Shown: positions 12,561-25,706, numbered from the stretch's first letter. The stretch is DNA of 64,000 nt from Saccharum officinarum (GCA_020631735.1 CM036159.1:22917511-22981510), one strand, 5' to 3'. Numbers and translations are program-made. The notes: a model not told the origin generated them from the letters alone.

Positions 12561-14925
12561 TGTAACACCTCTGGGTGTTAAGCATGCATTCACATCCTAA
12601 ATCATGAGCATTTGCATTTCATACATGTTCATCATCACATGCAAATTAAGTTGGAATTTATTTAAATTATGAAAAACACATGTTTGATTTCTGAATTAGT
12701 AAAAACTCTAGCTAAGAGTGGTAAAAATTTGTTGAACTATAACTCTAAATGACTTAGAAATAATTAACATGATTTTTGGAGCAAGTTTTGTATCAAAGTC
12801 TTCCCAAATCTTGCTTCTAAAAATATTTTAGAAAATTGAGTTTTCATTTAAAAATTTAACTTTAAATCACTAATTCAAAATCTATTTAGAATTTTGAAAA
12901 GCGCCCTACATGAAAGTTGTAGAGAATAAAATTTTGAACAACTTTTTGTTTAGGGGCAATTTGTGAAAATGTCTTTTTCATCTTCAAAATTTGAATTTGA
13001 ATCAAATTATAAAATCTGGAATTGTATTTAGAAAAGAAAAAAGAATTTCCTACCTTAACGGGCGCCGCCCCACTTCCGGCCCAGCGGCCGAAGCCGGCCC
13101 GCGCTCGCCCGCGCGCTCGCCCGCGCGTGACCACGGCCGGCCCACGCCCGCGCGTTTTCTCCCTCTCCCGCTCGCTTCGCGCGCGCTGCTGGCCGCCGCG
13201 GCAGACCGCGCTCGCCGCGTGGCGTCCATGCGCCGACGAACTCGCCGCGTGGAGCCTCCGGCTCGCCTTAACTTCCACCCCGGTCGCGCATTGCCTCCGC
13301 CTCCATCTCCTCTGTCCCCCGCTTCCCTCCGTGCTCGCGCGCTCGCTCTCCACCGTAGCAGCAAGCCGAGCCGGAGCTCTCGCCACCGCACGCCTGCCGC
13401 GGCGCCACTTCGTCGATTGCGTCTGGCTCCAGCTCCACCTGGACCTCCTCCATCCCGTGCGCACGTTTTTGCCCTCGTTTGCACCACAGTAAGGTCAGGG
13501 CCGGCTTTTCCTTGGCACGGCGGCGCCATGGCCACTGAGCTTGTGCTTCCGTAGAGGGAGCCGTATTTCCTCCTTTTCCTCCAATTTCTCATACTTTCAC
13601 ATTCGCCTTGGCTCCGCGGACCTCGCGCGCTCCGAACCCACCCTCGCCATGGCCGAGACCGGCGTGTCGTCGGTGAGCCGCGCCACCGTTCCGCCATGCG
13701 CGCCGTCGGGGTCACCCGAGAGCTCCTCCGGTGCCCTAAGCTAGCGCAGTGAGTTCGCCTCTCCGCGGGGAAGTCGCTGGTGGTGACCTCACCGCCGGCG
13801 AGCTCACCGGCGGCGAGAACCGCGCAGTCAGCGTCTCCCTCTCCTCTGTGTGGCTGACATGTGGGGTCATGGGCCCACCTATCTGCCTCCTCTCGCGCTC
13901 GCGTGTGCACTGCACCGGGTGCACCTAGCATTTTCAGCGACTGATGTTAAATGGATTTTTGAAAATGATTTTTCAGAAATTGTTAAAAGGGTTTCTAAAA
14001 TCCATAACTTGCTCATTTTAGCTCCAAAAATTGTGAAACAAATTTTGTAGTGTTTCTCTTGACTAGATCTACAGTTTAAAAATATTGCATGTCAAGTTTA
14101 AAATACTTTTCTGTAGAGTTTTTATTTAATCACTAAAATTTGTGTTTTCCTTGTTAAATATGTAATAAATCATAGAAAGCTCAGAAAAATATGGTTCCAC
14201 TTGCAATAATTTTATTTGGTGATGTACTTTCTAGAAAAAATATGTGCCATGCATGTTCTGTAGAAAAACCTTGAGGTGTAGTACAAGTATTGAATATTGC
14301 TAATAATTGTTATTTTTGCTAGAGAGAAAAATATGAATAAAACATGCATGTAATAATTTTTATATGGTGATTGTTTATTGTGTAGAATGTAGGAAAAATA
14401 TTAAATCGATTGTTTGATATTTTTCATAGTATAAAGTATTTTTATGCTCATTTTAGGCCCTAGCTTGTTATTTTTGTGTAGGCAGTTCTAGTAATCCAAA
14501 TGCAATAAAAATTTTGTGGTATGATAGATTAGATGATAGAAAGCTACAGTAATTTTCTCAGATTTTTCTGTGCTACTAAAATAGGTGTTGCTGTTCAAAC
14601 CTAGTTGCAATTAGGGTTTAATTAACCTTGTTAATGCATGACTATTTAATAGGAGTTGCTTTGGTGTATCTTTGAAGCATTTAATGAGATGTGTTGACTT
14701 AGCATGGTAGTAGTAGAAGAGAATGCAGTAGATGACATGTGCTTGTAGTCTGTATTCTTTGATATGATGTTGACTACCTTGTAGAAGAAATGTATTCCTA
14801 CTTTATGAATAAAGTGAACCTATTTATCTACATTTCATTCATCATGACCATTACATGTCATTCCTGCAATGCACCTAGGCATAAGCACTTATACGATTGC
14901 ATCATACAGGATCACAGGAAGTAAC
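12561..14925 (+). mobile_element. Family B LTR, 3' part lost in assembly gap
   Basis: Begins TGTAACACCTCTGGGTG and runs collinear with the LTR at 8397 for 2.36 kb, including the GC-rich island (13050-13930) and the start of the acidic ORF. It stops at the N run. About 1.6 kb of LTR should follow. Preceding bases gtatg (12556-12560) would be its target site. The other flank cannot be seen, so whether it is solo or part of a full element is open. Confidence 0.75.
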
Positions 14926-15025
14926 NNNNNNNNNNNNNNNNNNNNNNNNNNNNNNNNNNNNNNNNNNNNNNNNNNNNNNNNNNNNNNNNNNNNNNNNNNN
15001 NNNNNNNNNNNNNNNNNNNNNNNNN
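14926..15025. other. Assembly gap (100 N)
   Basis: Exactly 100 N, the usual placeholder for a gap of unknown size. It hides the end of the family B LTR and the left end of the Tat-type element. An apparent open frame crossing it is an artefact. Confidence 0.99.
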
Positions 15026-15106
15026 CAAAAGAAGTAGTGCTCACTCCTCTGCTTACCTTGACCTAGCAGATGTTGTCACATCTAGATCCTGCTCCTCGCA
15101 GTCGCT

Positions 15107-15730
15107 ATGGTGGCACCAAGGAAGACCCTGGCCAGAAAAACCAAAACCATTAGTTCAATGGGTGAAAGAAGATATGTGCTCGAAAAGCAAGGGGGGATAG
15201 ATTCTCGTTCCCAGTTCTCCATGGGAGGTGTCGATGGCGATGGAGGAGGATATCATAAGCCTTGTGGTTGGGGAATTCCTGGCGTCGAAGGAGCTCTCGG
15301 GGTACCGATGTGCCCTGGCCAAGACGTCCCTGCACTTGATTCTGGTGAGATCATAGTCTTTGTTGACTTCTTCCGCCATGGATTTAGGGTCCTAATCCAT
15401 TGTTTCATTCAAGATCTCCTCTGTTACCATGACACATAGGTACATCACCTGACCCCAAATGGGATCGTGCTTCTGGCGATGTTTATTTCCTACTACGAGG
15501 ACTTCACGAGGATCGAACCCCACTGGGTGTTGTTTTGCACTGCTTCGATGTTCTTCCTCAATCGGACCGGAAGGTCACTGGCAGCATCTGGATCAAGGCA
15601 GCTAATAAGTCTTGATTTTTTCACATTAATCTCACCTCCAACATCCCGAATTGAGCGAAGAAGTGGTTTTACATCTATGACTGCTCTACGTCGGCTTTCT
15701 CCCACAAGCTTCCCCTTCCTCTGCCCATAG
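15107..15730 (+). pseudogene. 'Putative gypsy type transposon' domain ORF (PF04195-like), N-terminal part
   Basis: One frame runs from 15107 to 15730 with a single TAG at 15437-15439. Just before the stop it reads EIIVFVDFFRHGFRVLIH; just after it, LTPNGIVLLAMFISYYEDF and RIEPHW. I recognise this order (FVDFF..GF..PIH, then LTPN.I..LA.F....E.F.GIEPHW) from the grass protein family annotated as putative gypsy-type transposon domain (Pfam PF04195, old name Transposase_28). Its role is unknown. It lies antisense to, and downstream of, the Tat-type gag/protease. After about 15720 the frame is lost. The family match is from memory, not a search. Confidence 0.6.
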
Positions 15731-15952
15731 CAGAGAAGGAAGATCTGCCTAAGTCCAAGATGGAGGAGGCAGATGAACTCAAGAGTGACCTACAGGATTA
15801 TCACAGGAAGAGAGGAGTTACTAGTTAGGCTTGCCTGACGACCTTCTTTTAGAGGTGGATCCAGCCCCTGAGGGAACGCACGACCCTGATCTATGATTCT
15901 CCCGATGCTGTGAGTCCTTGGGGAACCCATCGAGCAGATGACCACACTCTAG

Positions 15953-18420
15953 GTGCTCATCGTAACTAATAAGGTGCTGGATCTGAAGTCCCAGCTTACA
16001 GGCAAACGCCGTCTGGTGGAACCCTTGAGTGCAAAACCAAGAGATGACACAGACTCGGTAAGACGCCACTTGCTTGTTGTTAGTGGACGAGCTATCCCGA
16101 TCTCATGTAACCTATTTTGCTTTGTTCGTAGGTTCACCCAAAGTATCATTCAAGGCCCTTTGGACAAAGTCCAAGGAGGAAAGATCGATCGTGTCGAGGT
16201 ATCCACCGATGATGGTGAGATGTCCCAGCTTCGGGAGGAGTTGAGCGCTGTTATCCCCATGCCTCGCTTGAGCCATCGCTACCATGGTGCGTTGGGTTCA
16301 GGCGTGTAGACGAGGAGGTGCAGGGCTGCCATGGAGGCAACAGGCACCAATGAGGGGGAAGGAGCCCCGTGAGGAAGAAGAAAAGACAGTGCTGAGCACA
16401 GGCATACGTGGTGCCAGGTATGTCGGACAACCATGGCTAGTTATGAACTTGATTTATATTCATTTTTGGCTTATGGCGAGTTGATCATAGTGCCAAGAGC
16501 TCTGGGGTCGCCCAGGCCTGCCGATGATAAGCCGTTAGTGAGGACAGCTTTGGTCGTTAGTGACTTTGGTCCAAAGGCAGAGTATGTCCCCTTCAGGAAA
16601 GGTTTAGGAACCTCACACAGGTGATTGAAGAAGCCTACCTTGCTAGATGTCCCTAGTGATGAGAACATGTGAGTTTTATTCCTGTACTTCCTCATTTTGT
16701 TGAATGATGGGCTCCTAACATCTGCTTCTGCTTTGGGCGCAGCACCGGACTGAAGGTCTCATCAACCGAGTGGTTTCCCATGGCGGGCGTGCTAAGCAGT
16801 GCTATGCAAGTAACAGCTTTAGGAGTTCACCCGAATGAGAGTGAGGATTTGAATAATGCAGAGAAGGGTTGGGTCGCTGATACCCTTAATGACTTCGTGG
16901 CTGGTTTCAACATAGGCATGCCCTTGGAGGATGTTCTGGAAGATGGCTCTCTAGTGATCTGGGGGGAGCGTGTGCAGGGTGACCCTGCTCAGGTTTCTAG
17001 TTTGGGTACCCGAGGGAAAGAGCATGTCATTGAGCTGGCACATGTGCTTGATCCATCGGGGTCGTCCTTAGGTGTTCTTCTAGGGGATGATCTCGAGCAG
17101 AGACTGATGTGGGTTGAGTCACCTCCGTAGGTGGATGATGTTCGCCTAGTCCCTTTTGGTTCTCTGCTAACTGAATAGGGGGAGGGCCATCACTGTAAGC
17201 TTTCAACGCTGAGGGTGAGAGCATGTTTGATGATGTTGAGGAGCAGCGTCATCTCAACTTCGGCCACCAGGAGTTGGATGGGATGACGAAGCACACAAAT
17301 GATTTGTCTATTGTGCTGCAAGCCTAGCTTGGCTGAGGCTGTGAAGACCAATTATATCTCGATCGGGGACTCTCTTAGTGCCGCCCTAGAGGTATGACTC
17401 ATGTTGGGTGCTTTGGTGTCTAGCCCCCGAGTGTCTATCTGGTGGTCGCACCAGGTGGACGTTGCTACTGAATCAAGCTCGTGGTCATGTAGTGGACTCA
17501 ATGGGTCTAGCCCCTGAGTCTTGGGTTGATTCATTCTGAATGAAGCTAAGACTTATGCTATCTTGTTTTTGTAGCTTCTTCAAAAGAATTCTTTGGCAAA
17601 ATCCACGTTCATCCGAGAGAGGTTCCCTCGACCAGATGATGAGGCAAAAGTGTGAATAGCCAAGCTGGAGAGAGAGGTGGCAGACCTGAAGCGTCATCAA
17701 GAGATGAGACCAAGGTAGGGCTCCTACCAAGACCTTTCCCATTTGCGGTTGCTAAGGTTTGTGAAACCTTTGCGCTTTTCAACTGCTGATGAAGCCATCA
17801 TCGGGATGTCTCGAGAGAAGGCTGCTCATCATGCCTTAGGCTCCGCGTATTGGAGGGAGAGGCAGAAGCGAGCGCTTACTCAAGGGGAGACAGAAAAGCT
17901 ATAGAAGCAAGTCCAACTTAACTCTTCTTTTCAGCAGTGAATCGTGTTATGATTGTATGTGGATTTTTGACTAATGCACTTGTTGGCAGCAGAATCAGCT
18001 AATGTGAGTGCCTTCATGATGAGCTCGCTGAGTGCAAGTTTGCGTACACGAATCTAGAGGTTGTGGCTGCTGAGGCTGATCTCCTACATATAGGGACTCT
18101 CTCGGCCATGGAGGCAAGGTATGCGTCCCAGATGTCATCTCTCGAGGATGAGCTTCACAGTGTAATCATGGCTAGCCACATTGCTTGCCAGGCAGCCTAT
18201 GCTTAGCTGGAAGGGTCTACCTCTTCATCAGAGGATGCTTCCCAGCTGAGGGGAATCCCAAGGCGCCTGGAGGAGATTGCCCAGTATGGTTTATCCACCG
18301 GGGCGCACATGGCGCTAGTGACTGTTGGGACAATCTACACCAACTTGAACATCAGTACCATCAGAGGGAGGCTTGCCGACATAGACCCCTTGCTATAAGA
18401 CAGCTTCAGCAATAGGCAAT
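15953..18420 (+). pseudogene. C-terminal part of the antisense ORF, coiled-coil rich, broken
   Basis: Open pieces at 15953-16309, 16433-16624 and 16780-17130, then charged, heptad-like segments. Around 17660 it reads IAKLEREVADLKRHQEM. Around 18010-18200 it reads DELAECKFAYTNLEVVAAEADLL and ARYASQMSSLEDELHSV. Around 18240-18400 it reads QLRGIPRRLEEIAQYGL and NLNISTIRGRLADIDP. Several in-frame stops and frame changes separate these. A globular N-terminus followed by a long coiled coil is typical of the antisense proteins in grass Tat elements. It is clearly a pseudogene; exact joins were not attempted. Confidence 0.45.
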
Positions 18421-19100
18421 AGAGTCGTTCGAGGCCATAATCCGTGAGGTAGATCTTTCTGTGATAGTAAATGGCAGTGTGCCTGATGTATCAAAGGATT
18501 CGGGCAACACTTGAGGTCGCTTTGTAATGTGCAGCACTCAACTTTGTACACTCTGTCTTTCATTGTCTTTAGTGTTTGATGCTGGTTAAACTTTAGACTA
18601 ACTACCTAGGGATTGTTCGTCCAAAACGAAACATTTTGATCAAGTCCACGCAAGGTCTCGTTAAGTCACTTATACCATACCAAGATCTATGAGACACTGA
18701 TTGAGCGAGAGAAAACATTGGTGGGTGCCATTTATGGTTTTCATTGTAGCCCCCAAGCACATTGATAAGTTACTATAACATGTGAATGTGCTGAACAGGA
18801 ACATACATGACAGCTGCAAGGGTTAGCCCTCGAGTGACCCAGAGAGGTTCTTTGTAAGGCACTCGGAAGATCATAGTTTATTCATGTAACAAATAAATGT
18901 TCTTGCAACATGTAAATGATAACCAGAATTAAAAAATTGTAAACCGACGTAACTGCGAGTCATCGGTTGCTTTTCAAGATCTAATGATGAGATTTCTAGG
19001 AGTAGGAGCTAGCACCGGAGTCGAGGATGACGGGTCAAGGATGACGAGGGGCAGCTGCTTCGGGGTCATCGACAGGAGTTTCTTCCCTTGCATCGAGCAA
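18421..19100. other. Noncoding spacer of the Tat-type element
   Basis: Looks like the 3' untranslated part of the antisense ORF (ctttgtaatgtgcagcactc near 18520), then sequence with 'tagcccccaag/tagccctcgag' phrases near 18750-18830, which are common in Tat-element 3' noncoding DNA. No coding signal was seen on either strand. This is where RT and integrase would be expected on the minus strand, and they are absent. Confidence 0.45.
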
Positions 19101-19913
19101 GGGTAGGTGGGAGCCCCCGAGCGTCCCTTGCTTCTCGTTTCAAATCTAGGTTGTTGGCCTCCGTGTACTCGATGACGTCCCTTTCACACTAGTAGGCATT
19201 CTAGAAGTTTCCCAACATAGTGATGACACCGCGTGGTCCGGGCATCTTCAGCTTGAGGTAGGCGTAGTTTGGGATGGCCATGAAATTGGCGTAGCATGGC
19301 CTCCCGAATATGGCGCTGTAGGGTCCCTAGAAATCATCAACTTCAAAGGAGAGTGTCTTCTTCCGATAGTGTACCACGTCGTTGTACGACACAGAGAGAT
19401 CTATCGTACCCAGGGGCATAACACGTCACCTAGGGATGATACCGTGGAAAGGGGATTGCAATGCATGCAGCTTCCTTATATCCACGTTGAGCTTGTCGAA
19501 GGCATCCTTGTAAAGGATGTCGATTCCACTGCCCCCATCCATGAGGATCTTCGTCATCCTCATGGTCTTGATAACTGCACTAACCACCAGAGGGAATCGT
19601 CTTGCCTCGACCACTCAATCGGGATGATCGGTGTGATCAAAGGTAATTGTCCATTCGGACCATCGTAGATATAGCGGGGCGGCCGGTGCGGTCGCATAGA
19701 TCTGCCTATGGGTCAGCTTCTGTAGCCTTCGATCCTGGTAAGCTTGGGGGATGCCAAATATGAGCATGGAAAATCTGGCGGCTACGTCGATGCCCTTGTT
19801 GTCGTCATGATCTCCCTAGTACCCGTCCACATCTATCCGCTTCTAGGTCTCTAGAGCAACACGTTGCTGATAAGCAACGCAATCTTTGGCAAGGTGGGCT
19901 ATGGGGAAGTCGT
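19101..19913 (-). pseudogene. Tat-type gag C-terminus and aspartic protease
   Basis: The longest open piece (19426-19614) has the protease core KILMDGGSGIDILYKDAF, with catalytic DGGSG in place of the usual D(S/T)G. Downstream the frame continues LPLGTIDLSVSYNDVVHY, FEVDDF, then FGRPCYANFMAIPNYAYLK and MPGPRGVIT. This is the classic Tat protease C-terminal half. In-frame stops occur (for example after VDDF, and in the NF*NAY*CERD stretch). Upstream, SEWTITFDHTDHPD is the linker just before protease in this clade. The family A solo LTR interrupts the gene at 19914. Confidence 0.75.
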
Positions 19914-22900
19914 TGTCACACCCGGTTTTCTAAAGAACAAAACCAGGCTAATCATATGTGTGCCCAGGAAATCCACACATATGTCAGAATGAAAAAGTAT
20001 CAAAACAATGTTTATATAAAGCGGAAAACATACTATATTAACACTTACAACTATCAGAGTGTCGCGGAACGGTCACTAATCTTTTCTTCAGGCTCCAACA
20101 TCACAGGGACGGCTGACTGGGGGTTTCATATGCCAAGCTCTTCTGAAAAGACTTCTGGAAATTCCACTACACTTTCATCCTTCTTCTAAGCAACACCTCA
20201 CTACACACTGGAGTGTGGTGGAAATAGCAAGAGTGAGTCCATGTCGAACTCAACAAATATAACACGGGGTTCATGAGCTCAAAAAGGATAGACACTGATT
20301 TACTGCATTTAGCTTTTAATTATCACAGTTTTATCATATGAGTAGCATCAGGCTTGCATTAATCCCGCAATAAACATATGATCAATGTAAAGATGAATAA
20401 TGAATAGCAAAAACACATTTATAGTCATTAGTGATCATCAATTCTGTAAGGGTCCAAGGCCACTCGTGACCGTGAGCACGGCTATTATAACAGTTTTACA
20501 CTCTGCAGAGGTTGTACACTTTCACTGTGAGTCATGATTTACCCTTTCGCCCGAGGTGATCAGCCTCTTGACCCACTACCAAGGAAGGTCGGCAGGGTTC
20601 ACTATGAAGTCTTTCGAAGGTTTGTCTAACAAGTTAGGGCCATTAGATTTCACTCGGCAAACAGATGTAGAGCCCCCCTTCCTGATGGCACAATAACACG
20701 CAGCCTATACACATGAGGACAGAGGCCGCACTATACCCGATTCGTCAAGCCATTCTTACGCCATAAAGGAATACCTCTAACAAGCTAGAAAAGGTCCTCA
20801 TACTTGACTAAAGCCAGAGCCATTATAGCCCTCACAGTTATACTGTAAGTCCCGGATTTTCGCTTACAGATAAGTCCTTATGGAGAGTAACGAGAGCACC
20901 AAAGTAATCCCCATGCTCTAGTACCCTTTAACAGTAATAAAATCATCTTTTAATGTTTATTGCATATTCCATTAGTCAAATTACATGATCATAGTTCATA
21001 TTAAGCACTAGCAATACTACTCAATGCAATATAATAGGTATCAAGGAATAAGATCAACACTAAGTCATCCTTAACAAGGAAACATATGCATAATGATATT
21101 ATTTGCTTAATGTGAATAGGACAACAAGGATAATCCCATGCTATACTTGCCTTTTTCCCCAAGTTAGCTGCTCAGAATCTCCAGTTGCTATCCTTCAGTC
21201 TCCACTTTTGCTTCAACTGTCAGTCCTCAGCTCCTAGTCTTCAGCGCTGACAAACCACGCTTCATCTACTCGCAGCAACCAAGCAACGCAAATAGACAAA
21301 CAATACACACATCTAAGAACATGCATCCAACAAAAGAAACGCTTTAAAAGAGAACGCACTAAAGGACACGGTACGTTGCTACGGTCACGAAAACGCAAGA
21401 ACGATGGATAACGGAGCTACCATTAAAGAGGACACACGACTATCGAGACGATTACAACATATCGGAGAAGACAAACTATAAACTTAATACATTTTAGTTA
21501 TTGAAATAAGGTGATAAACATTCTGAAGAAATATTGTAAAATTAGATTAATCAATTGAATTATAAAACTAGGTTTAACCTTGGTCATATTTTACTTATAT
21601 ATATTTTATAGTATTCAAGTCATCTAAATATTTATAGTTTAGATAACATAAAACATGAGAGAAAACTAATCGAACTACTTTATGTTTCAAGATTGCCCAA
21701 GAAAGTCATCATAAATGAAAAGATATTAATTTTGACATTCACCATATTAACATTTAATATTATTTAAGTCACTTAAGCATATATGATTTAGTAAGCACAG
21801 TACGCATGATAACAACAAATCGCTCCATCATATTTCGTGATTAGCTTAAGCAAGTTGTAATTAAAAATAAAATATTTAAGTTGTTATTTATCAAGTTAGC
21901 ATTTTATTTATGTAAGACCAAAATTATAAACCTAAGTTGTAATTAAAAAGGCATTGAATAAATATTAATGAAATCGCATCTAAACTGGCTTTATCCGAAT
22001 CATGTTTAAACTAGACAATTTATAAAAAAAAATAAATATTTAAGTTGGTAAGTAATTATAAAAAGACCTATATTCTCCTATGTTGCTTTTATTTGGAAAC
22101 CAGTTTGCGTAATCATTAGTCAAATTAATAGGATTAATTTCATAAACATGTAACAGGGTAAACATTATTCCTAACACGTTGTTTATGTTGACATGGTCGC
22201 AACACATCAAGAGCGAAATTATAACCCTAGGTTGCTTTTAATTATAAAGCCATTAAACTTTACTGTGCAAAAGAAGTAAGCATGTGAGAGCACCTAATTC
22301 AAAATTTGTATATGGAGTGTGTTTAAAATAATTAGATTATAATTAGAAACATATAGGTTAACGCTAAGCAAATTAATCATATTGACAATTACTACAAAAG
22401 ACCGAAAGTATAGACCAAGATTGCTTTTAATAAATTAAAGTCATTTAAATAAACATTAACCAAATCACATCTAAGATGACCTTATATGAATCTTGATTAA
22501 ACTAAGTAAAACATGATATATTATCCTATGTTACCTTTACTCATAATCATTAATCAAATTAGTAGCATTAAACTAATAGGATTAATTGCATAAACACTAT
22601 TAAGATTAATATGACTAAATTCTTAAACATCTAACGTGACATGATAAACATCATTACTAATATGTAGTTTATGTCGGCTCAAACACGACACGACACGAAT
22701 GGAATTGCAACCCTTAGTTATTTTTTAATTAACAGTGATTAAATAATTATTAATCAAAAAGTTTTTAAATCAATAAATTTATAATCGTGAGACATGACCA
22801 ACGTTGGTACTACCACGTAGATCGTGACTACACGAATCTCACGCAACCGGAACGACTCGAATCGGAGTTAAAACGAATTAACTATTGTTAATTAATTAAA

Positions 22901-24285
22901 AAGCCATTAAATAAATATATTAATCTAATTACTATTTAATTTAACAAATTCATAATCAAGTGACATGATAAAACATTAGCACTAGTGCATAGAGCTTGTC
23001 AACACAAATCTAACGCAACTGAAACGGAGCGAAACGGAATTAAAACGAGTTAACTGCGATTAAAGTCGTTCCAATGGCAAACTCGTAATTACCTTGTCTT
23101 GCACCTCTGTCCATCTTCGTGGAACACAGAAGCCGTGGCCATGGTTGAACCAGCCATGGGGAGGAAGGGGTGGACGACCGGCTGGCTGGGGATGGACGAG
23201 CCGGGGCTAGGGCTGAGGCCGGCCAGCAGCACGCTGTGTGGCGGCTGTGGCCTGCAAGGCCCGCGGCCGAGCAGTAGCCACCTGCGGCTCGTTGTAGAGT
23301 AACGCACAGGCGGTGGCCTGCTTCTGACGCCCGAGCAGGAGGCACGGAGGAGGTAGCCGTGGGGCCGCGGGTCCACGGACGACGCTCGGAGATAGGCTGG
23401 GGCACGGGGAAAGGCTGGAGTGACGCCAGAGAAGATGAACAGCAGCCATCTATGGAAGCTTCTCGCCGGAAAAGAGGAAGAAAATTAGGAAAACAACGAA
23501 CGGATGATGGATTCATGAAAAGGAATACATAACGGCATAGAGAAGATCGAGATGAACCTCGGGGTGAAAGCGGAATTCACCGGAGATGTCCGAGGTGGCC
23601 GAAAAAGCTCGCCGAACCTTCGTCGGAAGTTCGCCGGAACGCAAGCTGTAGATGCAGAACTTCGGCGAGGGGTGGAGGGAGCTACGAGCGGCGGCTCGCG
23701 ATAAGGGTTGTACTTCTGAGACTAGGGCGTCGAGGGCTACGCCGGCATATATATAGTTGTAGGGTTTGGAAACTTTTGGAAACACGAGATATTTTATTAT
23801 TTTTAGAATTAATTGATTTCGGGATTAAAATAATTACAGAATATCCAGAATTTCCTTTTTAAGCCACGAAAAATAGCCCGGAGCTCAGAAAAATCACCGG
23901 AAAAATCCTGGAGACTCTTAGAGAGATAAGGAACTCAACTAAATAGGTTTGGGCTCATGAAAAGATTGATGAAGAGATCAAGGGAAAAGATTAAACTCAC
24001 GGAAATTGAAATTTTAAATCCAGAAAATACCAAAAAGTTTTCCGATGAGAAGTAAACGTCGTCCTATGGTATTTTAAAAATAATAGCACTCACCAACGCC
24101 AAAGACAAGCATCACACAAACACCACATTATCAAATTAATATGAAAAAGTTTAAAACCACACTTTTCTATATTTAAATTAACAACAACTTAATTTATCTA
24201 ATAAATTTATTCAAATATTGAAATCATTTATTTTATTTAGTGTTCTCCAAGCACAACCCAAAATTAGAAATTTTGGGGTGTGACA
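19914..24285 (-). mobile_element. Solo LTR, family A (4.37 kb), with target duplication
   Basis: Plus-strand ends are TGTCACACCCGG and GGGGTGTGACA. The 5-bp duplication GTCGT flanks it perfectly (19909-19913 and 24286-24290). No gag or pol is present. Blocks at 20207-20290 (tggtggaaatagcaagagtgag ... gttcatgag) and 20630-20690 (aacaagttagggccattaga) are shared with the gypsy LTR 38702-51835, so both belong to one family. It has a GC-rich island at 23050-23760 and is AT-rich at 21480-23030. It arose by LTR-LTR recombination after insertion into the Tat gag region. Confidence 0.85.
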
Positions 24286-24290
24286 GTCGT

Positions 24291-25656
24291 GGTTCCGATA
24301 GGGACTATTCATGATACGCTCGAACATGTCCTAGTAGGCCCACTTCTTGCAAGCGTTCGGGACGGTCCTCAGGATCGTGTACTCAAGCTTGTTCGGCGAC
24401 TGAGCATGTCTCCCGAGGCTGCTGAGCGATTTACCAGATTGCGAGTGTCACGTAACTGCCGCTGCACGTTGATGACCGAGCAAGCATCTCATCCACCTCC
24501 CAGCTGACCGTAGATCGGGTTCGATGGATGGTAGCCACTTGACCCTCCTGTTGGCCAGCCCTTAGTTATCACGTGGCGTGAGGGTGCGACACATCTCGAG
24601 AGTCTCCTGATCTGGTTGCAGCTTCTGAGTTATCAGGAGCATGTTCTGTTCGGCTCTTGTAACCGATTGGAGCAACCTGATGGTCCTGTAGGGCCGGTCA
24701 GCCAAGTTTTGGTCACCCATCGGATGAGCGCTTATAGGCCAGATCTGTTGAGTGTCAGGGGATCGATCGAGCTATTGGTGGAGATGATTGTTCTCGGTCT
24801 CAAGGTCATCATTCTGGCGAAGCAGGCATAGGCGAGCTTTGTCACTCGTCTCGTAGGTAGTGCTAGGGATGGCCACATCTCCTAATGAAGATGTGGGACA
24901 GTCGAGCATGAGTTTCTAAAGTTCCTCTTGAGGTGACTTGGGGTCTTACACATTCATGGAGCACTCGGGTTGCTCTGAGGGCTCAGCGTTCTCCTCCTCA
25001 GGCTGTTCCTCCTCAAGATCAAGGTTGTCAAGGAGGAATTGCTGGTACTTGATCTTGTCAAAATCGAGGATGGGCTCGGCATCATCTACATTCTCCCACT
25101 CTTCTGGTACTTCGATCATCTCTTCGTCGCCATGGGTGATCATCCTAACGAACCAGGTAGCTAGATTGCTTAAAGCTATTGGGAGAATTAGAATCGTAGA
25201 TGGGGAGCTCCTCGGTGCGAGCTTCGACAGGTTTTGCCAAGGCTTGTTGAAGCCAACTTGAGTAGATTGTTGTCGTGTTCCTTAACCCAGTTGGGAAGCC
25301 AAGGAGGAAGTGATCGGGCGGTGACAGTAGATCCAATTGGGGACCCAATTTGGATCTTCCCAGAGTCCGAGTATGGCCTCAAGATCATACTCTCGGCCAA
25401 GCTTGGTGAAGACGTCACGTCCATAGTGGTTCAGGTGTTGGGCAAAAGCACGGGGCCCAACGTCCACAGCTTCCTCCAATTCAACAAAGAATGCACAGAT
25501 CAGGAGAGGCTGCTCCTTCTCCTCCACAGGTGGTTTGGGTTCTTGCATATGTAAGTCCCCAAACCAATCAGCGATGAAGTCCAGGCTGGCAAAGGTGATC
25601 TTCTCGCCCGGCTGCATCTTCTCCGCGGCACCATCGATGTTGATGATGATTCCCAT
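24291..25656 (-). pseudogene. Tat-type gag-region ORF, broken
   Basis: Starts at 25656 (MGIIINIDGAAEKMQPGEK), about 35 bp downstream of the PBS, and runs open for 124 codons with DPNWVPNWIYCHRP near its end. It continues in other frames with an acidic stretch (25143-24946: EEMIEVPEEWENVDDAEP, LDLEEEQPEEENAEP) and a charged region. No zinc knuckle was seen. Several stops interrupt it. Start position, PBS distance and orientation fit the first ORF of a Tat-type element. I do not assign a biochemical role to this portion. Confidence 0.5.
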
Positions 25657-25692
25657 CTAAAACACTATAAATCTATACGCGAAAGGCCCCTA

Positions 25693-25704
25693 CCTAGCAT
25701 GCCA
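25693..25704 (-). other. Primer binding site of the Tat-type element
   Basis: On the minus strand, TGGCATGCTAGGTAGGGG follows the LTR end by two bases. It is close to the usual TGGCGCGCCAGGTAGGGG of Tat-clade elements. Confidence 0.65.
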
Positions 25705-25706
25705 AC

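Noticed and set aside
13050..13931. Minus-strand 293-codon frame
   Set aside because: Same LTR island in another copy. Frames are not conserved between copies.
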